A stretch of 22,149 bases of DNA. Origin: Alphaproteobacteria bacterium. GTDB taxonomy: Bacteria > Pseudomonadota > Alphaproteobacteria > Rickettsiales > JAFLCR01. The notes below the pieces were generated by a model. It searched no databases. It was not told the origin of the DNA and worked only from the letters and a program-made list of their open reading frames with translations. The position numbers were made by a program, and so were the translations under genes. Numbering within the stretch: position 1 is the stretch's first letter; each line of letters opens with the position of its first letter. The stretch is taken from assembly GCA_017302755.1 (NCBI GenBank), contig JAFLCR010000010.1:1-22149 (forward strand), read 5' to 3'. Of this stretch, positions 1 through 7,761 are shown piece by piece.

Positions 1-1067
1 ATATCGGGTTGATCGGCGGCAGTTATACGTTTGCGGCGGCACTGGCGGGATTCACGGCTGCGTTCTTTCTCGATCGCTATGCGCGCAAACGGGCGATCCT
101 GCTCTTTCTCGCGGGATTGATCCTGGCCACGCTCGGTGGCGCCATCGCCTGGAGCCGCGAAAGCATGATCGCCATGCGGCTGCTCGCCGGCATGTTTGGC
201 GGGCCGCTCACCTCGCTCGCCGTGTCGCTGGTGGCCGATTACATCCCGCCCGAAAGGCGGGGAGCCGCGATGGGCAAGGTGATGGGCGCCTTCGCCGCCG
301 CTTCCGTGCTTGGCGTGCCGTTCGGACTCGAGCTTTCGGAGAGAATCAGTTGGCACGCGCCATTCATCTTCACCGCGATCATGGGCGCCGCGGTATGGGT
401 GATGGCATGGAAGTGGCTGCCTTATCATGCGCCGCTTGCCGCGCCGAAGCCCCCGCGTGAGCAATGGGCGCAAATGCGCCAGCTTTTTAGCTCAAAACTC
501 GTCTGGGCGTCCTACGCCATGATGACGATCTCAATGACGGCCGCCTTTATGGTGATTCCCAACATCTCGGCCCATCTGCAGCTGAATCTCGATTATCCGC
601 GCGAACATATCGGCCTGCTTTACCTGTGCGGCGGCACGGTGAGTTTCTTCGGCATGCGGCTGGCGGGAAAAATCATGGATAAGACGTCCGCCACCGCGGT
701 GTGCCTGGCCGCGACAGCCGTGCTCACCCCGGTGCTGCTGACGGGATTCGTATTCTATGGCTTACCGGTGCCCATCGTGATCATCTTCATGGGCTTCATG
801 CTCGCCATGAGCGCGCGCAATGTCTGCGCGCAGACGCTTTCCAGCAAGATTCCCGCGCCACAGCTGCGGGCGGCGTTCATGTCCGTGCAGTCGGCGATGA
901 CGCATCTGGGCGGCGCGGCTGGATCGTACGCCTCATCCCTCATTCTCGTCGAGCAGGGCCGCAAACTGCTGCACATGCCGACCGTGGGGACGATCTCGCT
1001 GAGCATGTCGCTCATTGTCCCCTTTCTCTTCTATTACATTGAGCGGCGGCTCACGCGGCCGAGTTAA
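1..1067 (+). CDS. MFS transporter, 5' end cut by window edge
   Basis: This is the C-terminal part of a major facilitator superfamily permease in the inner membrane. The frame is open to the left edge (first whole codon at 3), so the TTG at 9 is probably not the true start. The fragment opens in a hydrophobic segment and then shows the loop 2-3 motif A as LDRYARKR, about 22 residues after position 9; in MFS proteins this lies between helices 2 and 3, so only about one helix and the N-terminus are missing. A run of hydrophobic helices follows, with a charged YIPPERRGAAMGK loop and a second motif-A-like AGKIMDKTSA at the start of the C-terminal half. The frame ends at TAA. The pattern resembles drug or sugar efflux (DHA1/AraJ-like) members, but substrate cannot be read from sequence. 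A short gap separates it from the aminopeptidase. Confidence 0.85.
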   Translation, partial: IGLIGGSYTFAAALAGFTAAFFLDRYARKRAILLFLAGLILATLGGAIAWSRESMIAMRLLAGMFGGPLTSLAVSLVADYIPPERRGAAMGKVMGAFAAASVLGVPFGLELSERISWHAPFIFTAIMGAAVWVMAWKWLPYHAPLAAPKPPREQWAQMRQLFSSKLVWASYAMMTISMTAAFMVIPNISAHLQLNLDYPREHIGLLYLCGGTVSFFGMRLAGKIMDKTSATAVCLAATAVLTPVLLTGFVFYGLPVPIVIIFMGFMLAMSARNVCAQTLSSKIPAPQLRAAFMSVQSAMTHLGGAAGSYASSLILVEQGRKLLHMPTVGTISLSMSLIVPFLFYYIERRLTRPS

Positions 1068-1108
1068 ACTTTCATCCCCGCCGCATTCATGTTATGCGGA
1101 AAAAGATT

Positions 1109-1114
1109 AGGGAG
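1109..1114 (+). promoter_or_regulatory. Shine-Dalgarno of the aminopeptidase gene
   Basis: AGGGAG lies 7 nt before the ATG at 1122. It fixes the start there (protein begins MQLAIRQSLQ) rather than at the in-frame ATG at 1089, which has no comparable site. Confidence 0.6.
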
Positions 1115-1121
1115 TGTGTGC

Positions 1122-1442
1122 ATGCAGCTTGCGATTCGTCAGAGCCTCCAGCCGGGAGGCACCGCCATCCATCTCGTTACGGTTTCAGAATTCTCCGTCT
1201 GGAAGAAGAAACAGCCTAAACAGGCCGCAACCTGGCTGGACGCTTCCGGCTTCACCGCCGCACCAGGGGAATGGCGGATGATTCCAGGTCCGGATGGAAA
1301 ACTTTCCGCCGTGCTCGCCGTGGTGGCCGATACGCTCGACTCCTGGGGCATCGCCGCCCTGCCCGCGCAGCTGCCGGAGGGGGAATACCATCTCGACGGC
1401 AAGCTTTCAGCGCCCCAGGCCGAAGCGCTGGCGCTTGGATGA
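1122..1442 (+). pseudogene. Leucyl aminopeptidase (M17), N-terminal segment ending at in-frame TGA
   Basis: This segment encodes 106 residues matching the N-terminal domain of alphaproteobacterial M17 leucyl aminopeptidases, including the PGP-DGK...VLAVVAD and LPEGEYHLDG stretches. It stops at TGA 1440-1442, directly after ALALG. Reading on in the same frame gives QLSGYHFGRYKSKK and then the full catalytic domain, so no frameshift is involved. In relatives this region reads roughly L-G-(aromatic)-x-L-x-x-Y-x-F-x-R-Y, so the TGA sits where an aromatic residue, often Trp or Phe, is expected; a TGG-to-TGA change is the simplest explanation. Trp is encoded by TGG elsewhere, and TGA ends fliF, fliI and flbD, so the code is not reassigned. 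The stop is followed by C, a context known to terminate weakly in bacteria. Alternatives are a real nonsense mutation, readthrough, or a base-call error. Confidence 0.75.
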
Positions 1443-1502
1443 CAACTTTCCGGTTATCATTTCGGGAGATATAAGAGCAAAAAAACCCCGCCGCGCGCCG
1501 CG

Positions 1503-2546
1503 ATGCTCTCCCTGCCAAAATCCGTGGACGTGGCACACGTGGCGCGGCTCGCCAGAGCCATTACCCTGGTGCGCGACCTCATCAACACGCCGGCGGGCGA
1601 CATGCTGCCCTCCCACCTCGCCAAGGAAGCGGCAAAAGTGGCAAAAACCCACGGCGCCACATGCCGCGTGATCACTGGCAACGAGCTTCTTAAGAAGAAT
1701 TACCCGCTGGTGCACGCTGTGGGGCGGGCTAGCGCCGACGCGCCCAGGTTGATCGACCTGTTCTGGGAGCCGAAGGCAGCAAAGGAGAAAAAGCTGCCGA
1801 AAGTAACCATTGTCGGCAAGGGCGTGTGCTTCGACTCGGGCGGGCTCGACATTAAATCCGCCGGCAACATGCAGCTGATGAAGAAGGATATGGGCGGCGC
1901 GGCGCATGCGCTCGGCCTGGCGCTCGCCATCATGGACGCGAAGCTGCCTGTGCGGCTGCGCGTGCTGATTCCGGCGGTGGAGAACGCCATTTCCGGCAAC
2001 GCATTCCGGCCGCTCGACGTGATTCGCTCGCGCAAGGGCCTTTCGATCGAGATCGGAAATACGGACGCGGAAGGAAGACTCATTCTCGCCGATGCCCTGA
2101 CCGAGGCAGACGGCGACAAGCCGGATCTCCTCATCGATTTCGCGACGCTCACCGGCGCGGCGCGGGTGGCGCTGGGCACCGACATGCCCGCCTTCTTCAC
2201 CCATGATGACGCGCTGGCAACGGAGATCGCGAAGGAATCCGCCGGGCAGGCCGACCCGTTATGGCGGCTTCCCCTGCACAAACCTTATGCCCGCGCCATG
2301 AAAAGCGCCGTGGCCGACCTCAACAGCGCGCCGGATTCGGCCTATGGCGGCGCGATTATGGCCGCGCTTTTTCTCGACAGTTTCGTGGAAAAGACCAAAT
2401 CCTGGGTGCATATCGACCTGATGGCCTGGAACCTGGCGTCCCGCCCCGGCCGCCCGGCGGGAGGGGAGGCCATGGGCCTGCGGGCGCTTTACTCTCTCCT
2501 CGCGCGGCGATATAGTGCGCGCCAATCGTTACGCGGACAGAAATAA
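1503..2546 (+). CDS. Leucyl aminopeptidase (M17), catalytic domain, separated by TGA from its N-terminal part
   Basis: This encodes the two-zinc catalytic domain of an M17 cytosol aminopeptidase, which removes N-terminal residues such as Leu from peptides in the cytoplasm. The metal and active-site residues are present: K and D in VGKGVCFDSGG, D in MKKDMGGAA, and D, E and R in the family signature NTDAEGRL. The family's LINTP motif is also there. Homology does not begin at ATG 1503; it extends in frame back to 1443 and, across the TGA at 1440-1442, to ATG 1122. The uninterrupted gene would be 474 residues, normal for the family. No ATG, GTG or TTG occurs between the TGA and 1503, and no Shine-Dalgarno precedes 1503, so separate translation of a useful product looks unlikely. 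The intact active site suggests the lesion is recent, suppressed or an error. The marR gene follows after 15 nt. Confidence 0.85.
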   Translation: MLSLPKSVDVAHVARLARAITLVRDLINTPAGDMLPSHLAKEAAKVAKTHGATCRVITGNELLKKNYPLVHAVGRASADAPRLIDLFWEPKAAKEKKLPKVTIVGKGVCFDSGGLDIKSAGNMQLMKKDMGGAAHALGLALAIMDAKLPVRLRVLIPAVENAISGNAFRPLDVIRSRKGLSIEIGNTDAEGRLILADALTEADGDKPDLLIDFATLTGAARVALGTDMPAFFTHDDALATEIAKESAGQADPLWRLPLHKPYARAMKSAVADLNSAPDSAYGGAIMAALFLDSFVEKTKSWVHIDLMAWNLASRPGRPAGGEAMGLRALYSLLARRYSARQSLRGQK

Positions 2547-2551
2547 TATAC

Positions 2552-2557
2552 AGGAGG
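2552..2557 (+). promoter_or_regulatory. Strong Shine-Dalgarno of the MarR-type gene
   Basis: A perfect AGGAGG lies 4 nt before ATG 2562, in the 15-nt gap after the aminopeptidase stop. It supports that start and strong independent ribosome entry. Confidence 0.6.
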
Positions 2558-2561
2558 GATT

Positions 2562-2948
2562 ATGGAGCTTACTTCGCAGCAGGCCTTGCATATGTGGCAC
2601 CAGGTGGTGACGCAGAGCCTGGTAGCCTTCGATGTTGATCTTTCCGCCCGGCAGATGGCGGTCATGCTCACCGTGTATCTCTCCAACCAGCCGCATGGCG
2701 TGAAAACGCTCTCCTCGGCGCTTAACATTTCAAAACCCGCCGTGTGCCGCGCCATCGACTGCCTTGCCGCCAACGGCCTGGTCAAGCGCAAGCGCGACGA
2801 GGAAGACCGCCGCAACGTCACCGTGCAGCGCACAATCAAGGGATCGGTGTTCCTCACCGAGCTTGGAGAGATGATCGCCTCCCACGCGCGGCGCATGGCT
2901 ACGGTAAAGCCCGCCCCCATGCCCGTTTCCGAACTGACGGCGGCTTAA
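2562..2948 (+). CDS. MarR-family winged-helix transcriptional regulator
   Basis: This is a 128-residue DNA-binding protein of MarR type. Residues about 28-45 form the dimer-side helix leading into the winged helix. The helix-turn-helix spans about 48-73 (VKTLSSALNISKPAVCRAID), and the wing at about 75-90 contains the typical acidic/Arg pattern RDEEDRRN. MarR proteins usually bind inverted repeats as dimers and repress nearby genes until a ligand binds; the ligand and targets here are unknown. It starts 15 nt after the aminopeptidase and ends 5 nt before the GYF-domain gene, so the three are probably one operon. The protein is shorter than many MarR proteins (about 140-150) and its C-terminal dimerisation helix is short, so the family call is firmer than any functional statement. 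Confidence 0.8.
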   Translation: MELTSQQALHMWHQVVTQSLVAFDVDLSARQMAVMLTVYLSNQPHGVKTLSSALNISKPAVCRAIDCLAANGLVKRKRDEEDRRNVTVQRTIKGSVFLTELGEMIASHARRMATVKPAPMPVSELTAA

Positions 2949-2953
2949 GTTTC

Positions 2954-3811
2954 ATGCATTATCTTCACAAGGGCAGCAACGTTGAAGGCCCGTTTGATCA
3001 GGTGGCGCTGCTGCGCAAAGTAAAAAACGGCAGCATTACTCAGGAAACTCTGCTCAGCCGGGACGGAAAAACCCCTATGCCCGCGGGAGAGATGGACGAG
3101 CTGCAGAGTTATTTTGCCGCGGAGGACTCCGCCCCCTCGCCCTCCGCCGGCCATGACGCCTCGCAGGCACCGAATTTCACCCAGGTGTTGCGCATCGGCA
3201 TCTCCTTCCTGAGCGACCACACGGGCATCACAGTGTCGGCGGGAGTTTTCCTGCTCGCGCTGTTCGTGCTGTCAGGGCTTGTGGCCTATGATTTCCTGGT
3301 GGGCTTCCTGGCCGTCGCCTTGCTGACCGGGCCGGCCATGGCCGCTTTCTCCTTCTACGCCCTTCGCCTGTTCCGCGGCCAGACCGTGGACGGAGGTTTC
3401 ATCGTCAGCAAGGTGAAATCGAGTCTGCTGCACCTTATTCCGACCGGAGCGGCCATGTTCCTCCTCCCTTCCGTGTGCGTGGATCTCCTGCTCGGCGGCA
3501 GCGGGCCGCATTCCGCCGCAGTCGCCCTCATAGCCGTGATTCTGAGCGTCATCAGCCTGTTCATCTTAACCTTTTTCATCTTCGCGCCTTTACTCATCGT
3601 GGATCGGGGGATGGGCTTCATGGCCGCCATGCGAGCCAGCAAGCAGCAGGTTTTCCGCGGCGGCATCGACATGATCAGCATCGTCTTCGGGCTGGTGGTG
3701 ATGAATTTCGTGGGCGCGGCGCTGCTGATTCTGCCACTGCTTGTCACCGTGCCCGTCGCCGTGGGCGGGTTGGTGCATCTGTACGACCGGTTTTTCCCTT
3801 ACGAGCTGTAA
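2954..3811 (+). CDS. GYF_2-domain polytopic membrane protein of unknown function
   Basis: This encodes a 285-residue protein starting at ATG 2954, 5 nt after the marR stop and with only a weak ribosome-binding site, which suggests translational coupling. Residues 1-50 resemble a GYF_2 (DUF4339-like) module: aromatic start, EGPFD, a GSITQETLLSRDGKTPMPAG segment. A low-complexity linker follows, then about five or six membrane segments between residues about 90 and 280. The second half contains APLLIVDRGMGFMAAMRAS, a pattern seen in several uncharacterised bacterial integral-membrane families with a charged loop before a long helix. No enzymatic motif is visible. GYF-type modules usually bind proline-rich peptides or act as protein-interaction domains, so a membrane adaptor is a guess only. 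It is the last gene before the flagellar cluster. Confidence 0.7.
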   Translation: MHYLHKGSNVEGPFDQVALLRKVKNGSITQETLLSRDGKTPMPAGEMDELQSYFAAEDSAPSPSAGHDASQAPNFTQVLRIGISFLSDHTGITVSAGVFLLALFVLSGLVAYDFLVGFLAVALLTGPAMAAFSFYALRLFRGQTVDGGFIVSKVKSSLLHLIPTGAAMFLLPSVCVDLLLGGSGPHSAAVALIAVILSVISLFILTFFIFAPLLIVDRGMGFMAAMRASKQQVFRGGIDMISIVFGLVVMNFVGAALLILPLLVTVPVAVGGLVHLYDRFFPYEL

Positions 3812-3843
3812 GAAAGCGCGGCTGTTTTTGCGTTGCGCGCGTG

Positions 3844-3849
3844 TATAAT
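3844..3849 (+). promoter_or_regulatory. Possible -10 element upstream of fliF
   Basis: The 134-nt gap 3812-3945 is the only sizeable space ahead of the flagellar cluster. It contains a perfect TATAAT preceded by TG, about 97 nt before the fliF ATG. No good -35 hexamer lies 17 nt upstream, and I found no GG-N10-GC sigma-54 element or TTAA-N7-TTAA CtrA box in the gap. This is a weak candidate for the fliF operon promoter. Confidence 0.3.
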
Positions 3850-3945
3850 TTTTTGTAATCTACAACATATTGTGGTTGGCCTCCTAAAGATGACTGGGAA
3901 AACCTCGCTGGCGGCAACGGCCTTTACTAGGGATATGAAAATCAC

Positions 3946-5571
3946 ATGAACGCGGTGGTGGAATCGCTCAAGGGGTTGGGTCCGGTCAAGCTGATGACCA
4001 TCGCCGGCACCGGCATCGTCCTGCTGGCGCTGTTCGCATTTATTTCCTTCCGCGTCGCGCAGCCGCCCATGGCGCCGCTCTACAGCGGCCTGTCGATGGA
4101 AGACAGCGGCGAGATCGTGAAAGAGCTGGAAGCCCAGGGCGTTCCCTACACGCTGACCGCCAACGGCGCCCAGGTCATGGTGCCCGGCGACCGGGTATTG
4201 CGCCTGCGCATGAGCATGGCCGAAAAAGGCCTGCCCAATTCCGGCTCCGTGGTGGGTTACGAAGTGTTCGACCGCTCCGAAGCGCTCGGAACCTCCAGCT
4301 TTGTGCACAACGTCAATTACCTGCGGGCGCTTGAGGGCGAGCTATCGCGCACCATCGCCTCCTTCTCGAAGATCGAATCCGCCCGCGTGCATCTGGTGAT
4401 GCCCAAGCGCGAGCTGTTCAGCCGCGACAAGCAGGAGCCCTCCGCCTCCGTGGCGCTGAAGCTGGCGGGCGGCTATATGCTCGGCAAGGCAGAGACGCAG
4501 GCCATTCAGCACCTGGTGGCCAACGCCATTCCGGGGCTTAAGCTCTCACGCATCACCATTGTCGATAACAAGGGCAAGCTGTTGGTAAAAGGCTCGACCG
4601 AGGACAGCGAGAATCAGATCGACGCCGAAGCCGCCGATACCTACCGCACCAGCCTAGAAAACCGCCTGCGCAACACGCTGGAAGCCCTGCTTGAGCAGAC
4701 TGTGGGCGACGGCAAGGCCAAGGTGCAGGTAGCGGCCGATATCAATTTCGACCGCATCACCACCAATTCCGAGACGTATGATCCCGACTCCCAGGTCGCC
4801 CGCTCGGTGCAAACCATTGAAGAAAACGAGAACAGCAACGAGCGCGACGTGAAGGATAATGTCAGCGTCGCCAACAACCTGCCGGACAAGAACGCAGACA
4901 AGGCAGGCACGCTCAGCAATTCCAGCGCCACCAAGACCGAGGAAACGACCAATTACGAAATCTCCAAGGTCGTAAAAAACCAGGTGCAGGAGATGGGCAG
5001 CGTCAACCGCCTCTCCGTTGCCGTGCTGGTGGACGGCACCTATGTGACCGACGCCTCGGGCCAGAAAGTCTATACCCCGCGCAGCCAGGAGGAGCTGGAT
5101 AAGCTCGCGGCGCTCGTAAAATCCGCGATTGGGTTCGATGCCAAGCGCGGCGACACTGTCGAAGTGGTGAACATGCCCTTCTCCGCCACCGCCGAGGCCG
5201 CCCTCAATGAAGGCCCGCTTGATTGGCTGAAGCGCGACTTCCAGAGCATCATGCAGACCCTGGTGCTTGGCGTGGTCGCGGTGCTCGTGATTCTGCTGGT
5301 CATCCGTCCGCTGGTAAACCGCGCGCTTGAAACGTCCGCCGCCGCCGCGGCGGAGGATGCCGAACAACGCGCCGCACTGGGCGGCCCAGGCGGACTGGCC
5401 GGCGCACTGGCCGATCTCTCCAGTGAGGATGATGACGGCGCGCTCATGGATATTTCCCGCATCGACGGCAAGGTAAAGTCCGCCGCGTTCAAGAAAGTCA
5501 ACGATCTGGTGGCCAAGCATCCGGAAGAGACCCTGAACGTACTGCGCCAATGGATGTTCAACGAGGACTGA
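3946..5571 (+). CDS. fliF: Flagellar MS-ring protein FliF
   Basis: FliF is the integral-membrane protein that forms the MS ring, the base on which rotor and export gate assemble. The 541-residue length is normal. TM1 lies at about 16-37. The YscJ/FliF ring-building module follows, with the family stretch GYEVFDRSEALGTSSF at about 104-119 and NYLRALEGELSRTI to 137. A periplasmic region rich in Asn, Ser and acidic residues runs to about 420, and TM2 spans about 436-457. The cytoplasmic tail ends in VAKHPEETLNVLRQWMFNED, the FliG-binding segment. ATG 3946 is preceded by AGGGA 12 nt upstream; a four-codon frame (ATG AAA ATC ACA TGA) at 3936 overlaps the start. The stop TGA is 1 nt before fliG, so FliF and FliG are probably translationally coupled. 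It opens the flagellar block. Confidence 0.97.
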   Translation: MNAVVESLKGLGPVKLMTIAGTGIVLLALFAFISFRVAQPPMAPLYSGLSMEDSGEIVKELEAQGVPYTLTANGAQVMVPGDRVLRLRMSMAEKGLPNSGSVVGYEVFDRSEALGTSSFVHNVNYLRALEGELSRTIASFSKIESARVHLVMPKRELFSRDKQEPSASVALKLAGGYMLGKAETQAIQHLVANAIPGLKLSRITIVDNKGKLLVKGSTEDSENQIDAEAADTYRTSLENRLRNTLEALLEQTVGDGKAKVQVAADINFDRITTNSETYDPDSQVARSVQTIEENENSNERDVKDNVSVANNLPDKNADKAGTLSNSSATKTEETTNYEISKVVKNQVQEMGSVNRLSVAVLVDGTYVTDASGQKVYTPRSQEELDKLAALVKSAIGFDAKRGDTVEVVNMPFSATAEAALNEGPLDWLKRDFQSIMQTLVLGVVAVLVILLVIRPLVNRALETSAAAAAEDAEQRAALGGPGGLAGALADLSSEDDDGALMDISRIDGKVKSAAFKKVNDLVAKHPEETLNVLRQWMFNED

Positions 5572-5572
5572 T

Positions 5573-6589
5573 ATGGTGGCGAAAGACGATTACCGCAAAC
5601 TGACCGGCATCCAGAAAACCGCAATCTTCATGATGTCGATCAGCGAGGAGAACGCCACGCGCCTCTTTGGCATGATGGATGATGAAGAGATCAAGGAAGT
5701 CTCGCAGACCATGGCCGCGCTTGGCCATGTAAGCTCAGATGTCGTCGAGCGTCTGTTTGTCGAGTACACGGATCAGATGAACGCTGCGGGCGTTGTGATC
5801 GGCACGTATGACAGCACCGAAAGACTGCTGCTCAAGGCACTCGGCAAGGAACGCGTCGCCGCCATCATGGAAGATATTCGCGGCCCCGCCGGCCGCACCA
5901 CCTGGGACAAGCTCGGCAATGTCAGCGAGGAAGTGCTCGCCACCTACCTTAAGAACGAATACCCGCAGACCGTCTCACTCGTACTTTCCAAGCTCAAACC
6001 GGATCATGCCGCCCGCGTGCTCTCCGTGATGCCCGACGAACTGGGCATGGAAGTCATCATGCGCATGCTCTCGATGGAGGCGGTGAAGAAGGAAGTGCTC
6101 GACGGCGTCGAGAAGACGCTGCGCCAGGAATTCATGAGCAACCTCGCCAAGACACAGCGCCGCGACAGCTTCGAGATGATGGCCGAGATCTTCAACAATT
6201 TCGACCGCAACACCGAAACCCGCTTCATGGGCCAGCTCGAGAATCGCGATGCGGAAGCCGCCGACAAGGTTCGCTCGCTCATGTTCACCTTCGACGACCT
6301 CATCAAGATCGACCCCGTGGGCATTCAGCAGCTGTTGCGCAATGTCGATAAAGATAAGCTCGGCATCGCGCTCAAAGGCGCCAACGAAGGGATCAAGGAT
6401 CTCTTCTTCTCCAACATGTCCGAGCGCGCTGCTAAAATTCTTAAGGAAGACATGGAATCCATGGGTCCCGTGCGCCTTAAGGACGTGGATGAATCGCAGA
6501 TGTATATTGTCCAGATCGCTAAGGAAATGGCCGCCAGAGGCGAAATCATCATCGCCGACGCCAGCGGCGAGGATCAGTTGGTCTACTAA
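5573..6589 (+). CDS. fliG: Flagellar motor switch protein FliG
   Basis: FliG is the rotor protein that links the MS ring to the FliM/FliN switch and meets the stator to generate torque. The 338 residues cover all three domains: N-terminal FliF-binding (about 5-105), a middle domain with EYPQT at 129-133 (the family's EHPQT motif) and the C-terminal motor domain (about 195-338) with the MFTF element at 237-240. The charged torque ridge is conserved: K268, R285 (NMSERAA), E292/D293 and R301 (GPVRL). ATG 5573 begins 1 nt after the fliF stop, with GAGG in the end of fliF as ribosome-binding site. The gene ends with TAA 3 nt before fliH. Nothing is missing or unusual. Confidence 0.97.
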   Translation: MVAKDDYRKLTGIQKTAIFMMSISEENATRLFGMMDDEEIKEVSQTMAALGHVSSDVVERLFVEYTDQMNAAGVVIGTYDSTERLLLKALGKERVAAIMEDIRGPAGRTTWDKLGNVSEEVLATYLKNEYPQTVSLVLSKLKPDHAARVLSVMPDELGMEVIMRMLSMEAVKKEVLDGVEKTLRQEFMSNLAKTQRRDSFEMMAEIFNNFDRNTETRFMGQLENRDAEAADKVRSLMFTFDDLIKIDPVGIQQLLRNVDKDKLGIALKGANEGIKDLFFSNMSERAAKILKEDMESMGPVRLKDVDESQMYIVQIAKEMAARGEIIIADASGEDQLVY

Positions 6590-6592
6590 TCT

Positions 6593-7333
6593 ATGGGCAT
6601 TCGCAAATTCAGTTTCGAGAGCCTGGGCACGGAGCAGGATGCCGTCATGCCGGGCTTTATTTCCGGTGGACTGATCCCTGAAAAGGAGCCGGAAGAGGCC
6701 GCGCCTCCGCCACCCCCGACTTTTTCCGAACAGGAAATGGAAAAAGCCAAGGCGGATGCTTTTCTCGCCGGCTATCAGAAGGCCGTGATGGAGAAGGAGC
6801 AGGAAATTGCGCGCGTGCGCGAGGGCGTGGAGTCGATGATTTCGGCGCAGCTTGGTGAAATCATGCAACAGTTGGCCCTGATGCTTGCCGAAAGAAAACA
6901 CCTTAAGCTCGCGAGCGCGGAAAAAACTGTGTCCTTACTCAAGGGGTTGCTGGAGAAAGCCTGCACACGCACCATGCGCCAGGGCAGCCTCGCCCTGCTC
7001 GAAACCCATCTCTCCGAATGCCTCGGGCATGCTTTCGGCCAGGCGAAAATCAAAATTATCGTACACCCCACGATTCTGCGCCCCATGAGCGTGCATCTGG
7101 ACAGCATCCGCGCCGATCTCGGCGAGGAAGTGCAGCTTTCGGTGCAGGAGGACGGTGAGCTTGCCATCGGCGACGTGCGCGTCGAGTGGGATCAGGGACA
7201 TGCCGAATACAGCGCGGAAGCATTGCGGCAGTCGCTGGAAAAGGTTATAGAGAAAATAGATTTTCAGTTTCTGTTCGAGACGGGCAACGTCGACGGCGCC
7301 AAGCCGGAACGGGTACGTCATTTCGGTTCATAG
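6593..7333 (+). CDS. fliH: Flagellar export regulator FliH
   Basis: FliH binds the export ATPase FliI, restrains it and docks it at the rotor and export gate. The 246-residue protein has a basic N-terminus (MGIRKFSF), a Pro-rich stretch at about 33-42, a long charged coiled-coil region at about 45-105 rich in Glu, Lys, Gln and Ala, and a C-terminal domain ending in GELAIGDVRVEWDQG, which matches the conserved GD-R-EW segment of FliH/HrpE proteins. It begins 3 nt after fliG and its TAG overlaps the fliN ribosome-binding site. The order fliF-fliG-fliH-fliN is common in alphaproteobacteria. Its partner FliI is encoded on the opposite strand at the other end of the flagellar region. Confidence 0.92.
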   Translation: MGIRKFSFESLGTEQDAVMPGFISGGLIPEKEPEEAAPPPPPTFSEQEMEKAKADAFLAGYQKAVMEKEQEIARVREGVESMISAQLGEIMQQLALMLAERKHLKLASAEKTVSLLKGLLEKACTRTMRQGSLALLETHLSECLGHAFGQAKIKIIVHPTILRPMSVHLDSIRADLGEEVQLSVQEDGELAIGDVRVEWDQGHAEYSAEALRQSLEKVIEKIDFQFLFETGNVDGAKPERVRHFGS

Positions 7334-7337
7334 GAGA
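7332..7337 (+). promoter_or_regulatory. Shine-Dalgarno of fliN, overlapping the fliH stop
   Basis: AGGAGA overlaps the TAG of fliH (7331-7333) and lies 7 nt before ATG 7345, so termination on fliH and initiation on fliN are physically linked. Confidence 0.55.
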
Positions 7338-7344
7338 ATAGCAT

Positions 7345-7632
7345 ATGGCGGATGATCTGGCGGCAAGTTTCGGGGCAGGTGAAGGCGGCATCACCATCGA
7401 AGCGGTATACGACATTCCGGTACAGGTATCGGTAGTGCTCGGCAAAACCACCATGCAGGTCAATCAGCTCCTGAAGCTGGGCCGCGGCGCGGTGATCGAG
7501 CTGGATCGCAAGGTTGGCGAACCGATTGACATCTATGTCAATAACCGCCTGGTAGCGCGCGGCGAGGTGGTAGTGGTCGAAGACCGCATCGGCGTTACGA
7601 TGACGGAAATCATCAAGTCGGAAAAGAATTAA
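7345..7632 (+). CDS. fliN: Flagellar motor switch protein FliN
   Basis: FliN is a C-ring component that works with FliM in motor switching and also helps position FliH/FliI for export. The 95 residues are essentially one SpoA/SurfaceP domain: VYDIPVQVSVVLGKTTM, the LLKLGRGAVIELD core, then EPIDIYVNNRLVARGEVVVVEDRIGVTMTEI. The N-terminal extension found in some FliN proteins is very short. The start has AGGAGA 7 nt upstream. The gene ends with TAA and is followed by a 129-nt gap before flbD. No fliM is present in this window. Confidence 0.97.
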   Translation: MADDLAASFGAGEGGITIEAVYDIPVQVSVVLGKTTMQVNQLLKLGRGAVIELDRKVGEPIDIYVNNRLVARGEVVVVEDRIGVTMTEIIKSEKN

Positions 7633-7761
7633 CAATAATTCTTCCTTCTTTTCATGCCGTTGCCGCAGGATTAAATCGCTTTAACCCTCTTGCGTTTTAT
7701 TGCACCTTGAGGCGTCAGGTGGTAACAGTTTTCCTATGAAAATTCACATGCGGAACAGACC

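Noticed and set aside
1082..1100. Small hairpin CCGCAT/ATGCGG between the MFS gene and the aminopeptidase
   Set aside because: A 6-bp stem with no following T-tract on the + strand; not a convincing terminator.
1440..1442. Genome-wide reassignment of TGA to Trp
   Set aside because: fliF, fliI, flbD and other genes end normally at TGA, and Trp is encoded by TGG throughout.
1440..1500. A +1 frameshift at the TGA, like the prfB recoding site
   Set aside because: The +1 frame downstream gives no aminopeptidase-like sequence, while frame 0 after the stop matches the family directly; readthrough, not frameshifting, is what would restore the protein.
3812..3860. A terminator after the GYF-domain gene
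   Set aside because: GCGCG and CGCGC can pair around a long loop and a T6 run follows, but the stem is only 5 bp and 7 nt separate it from the T run, so it is too weak to call.
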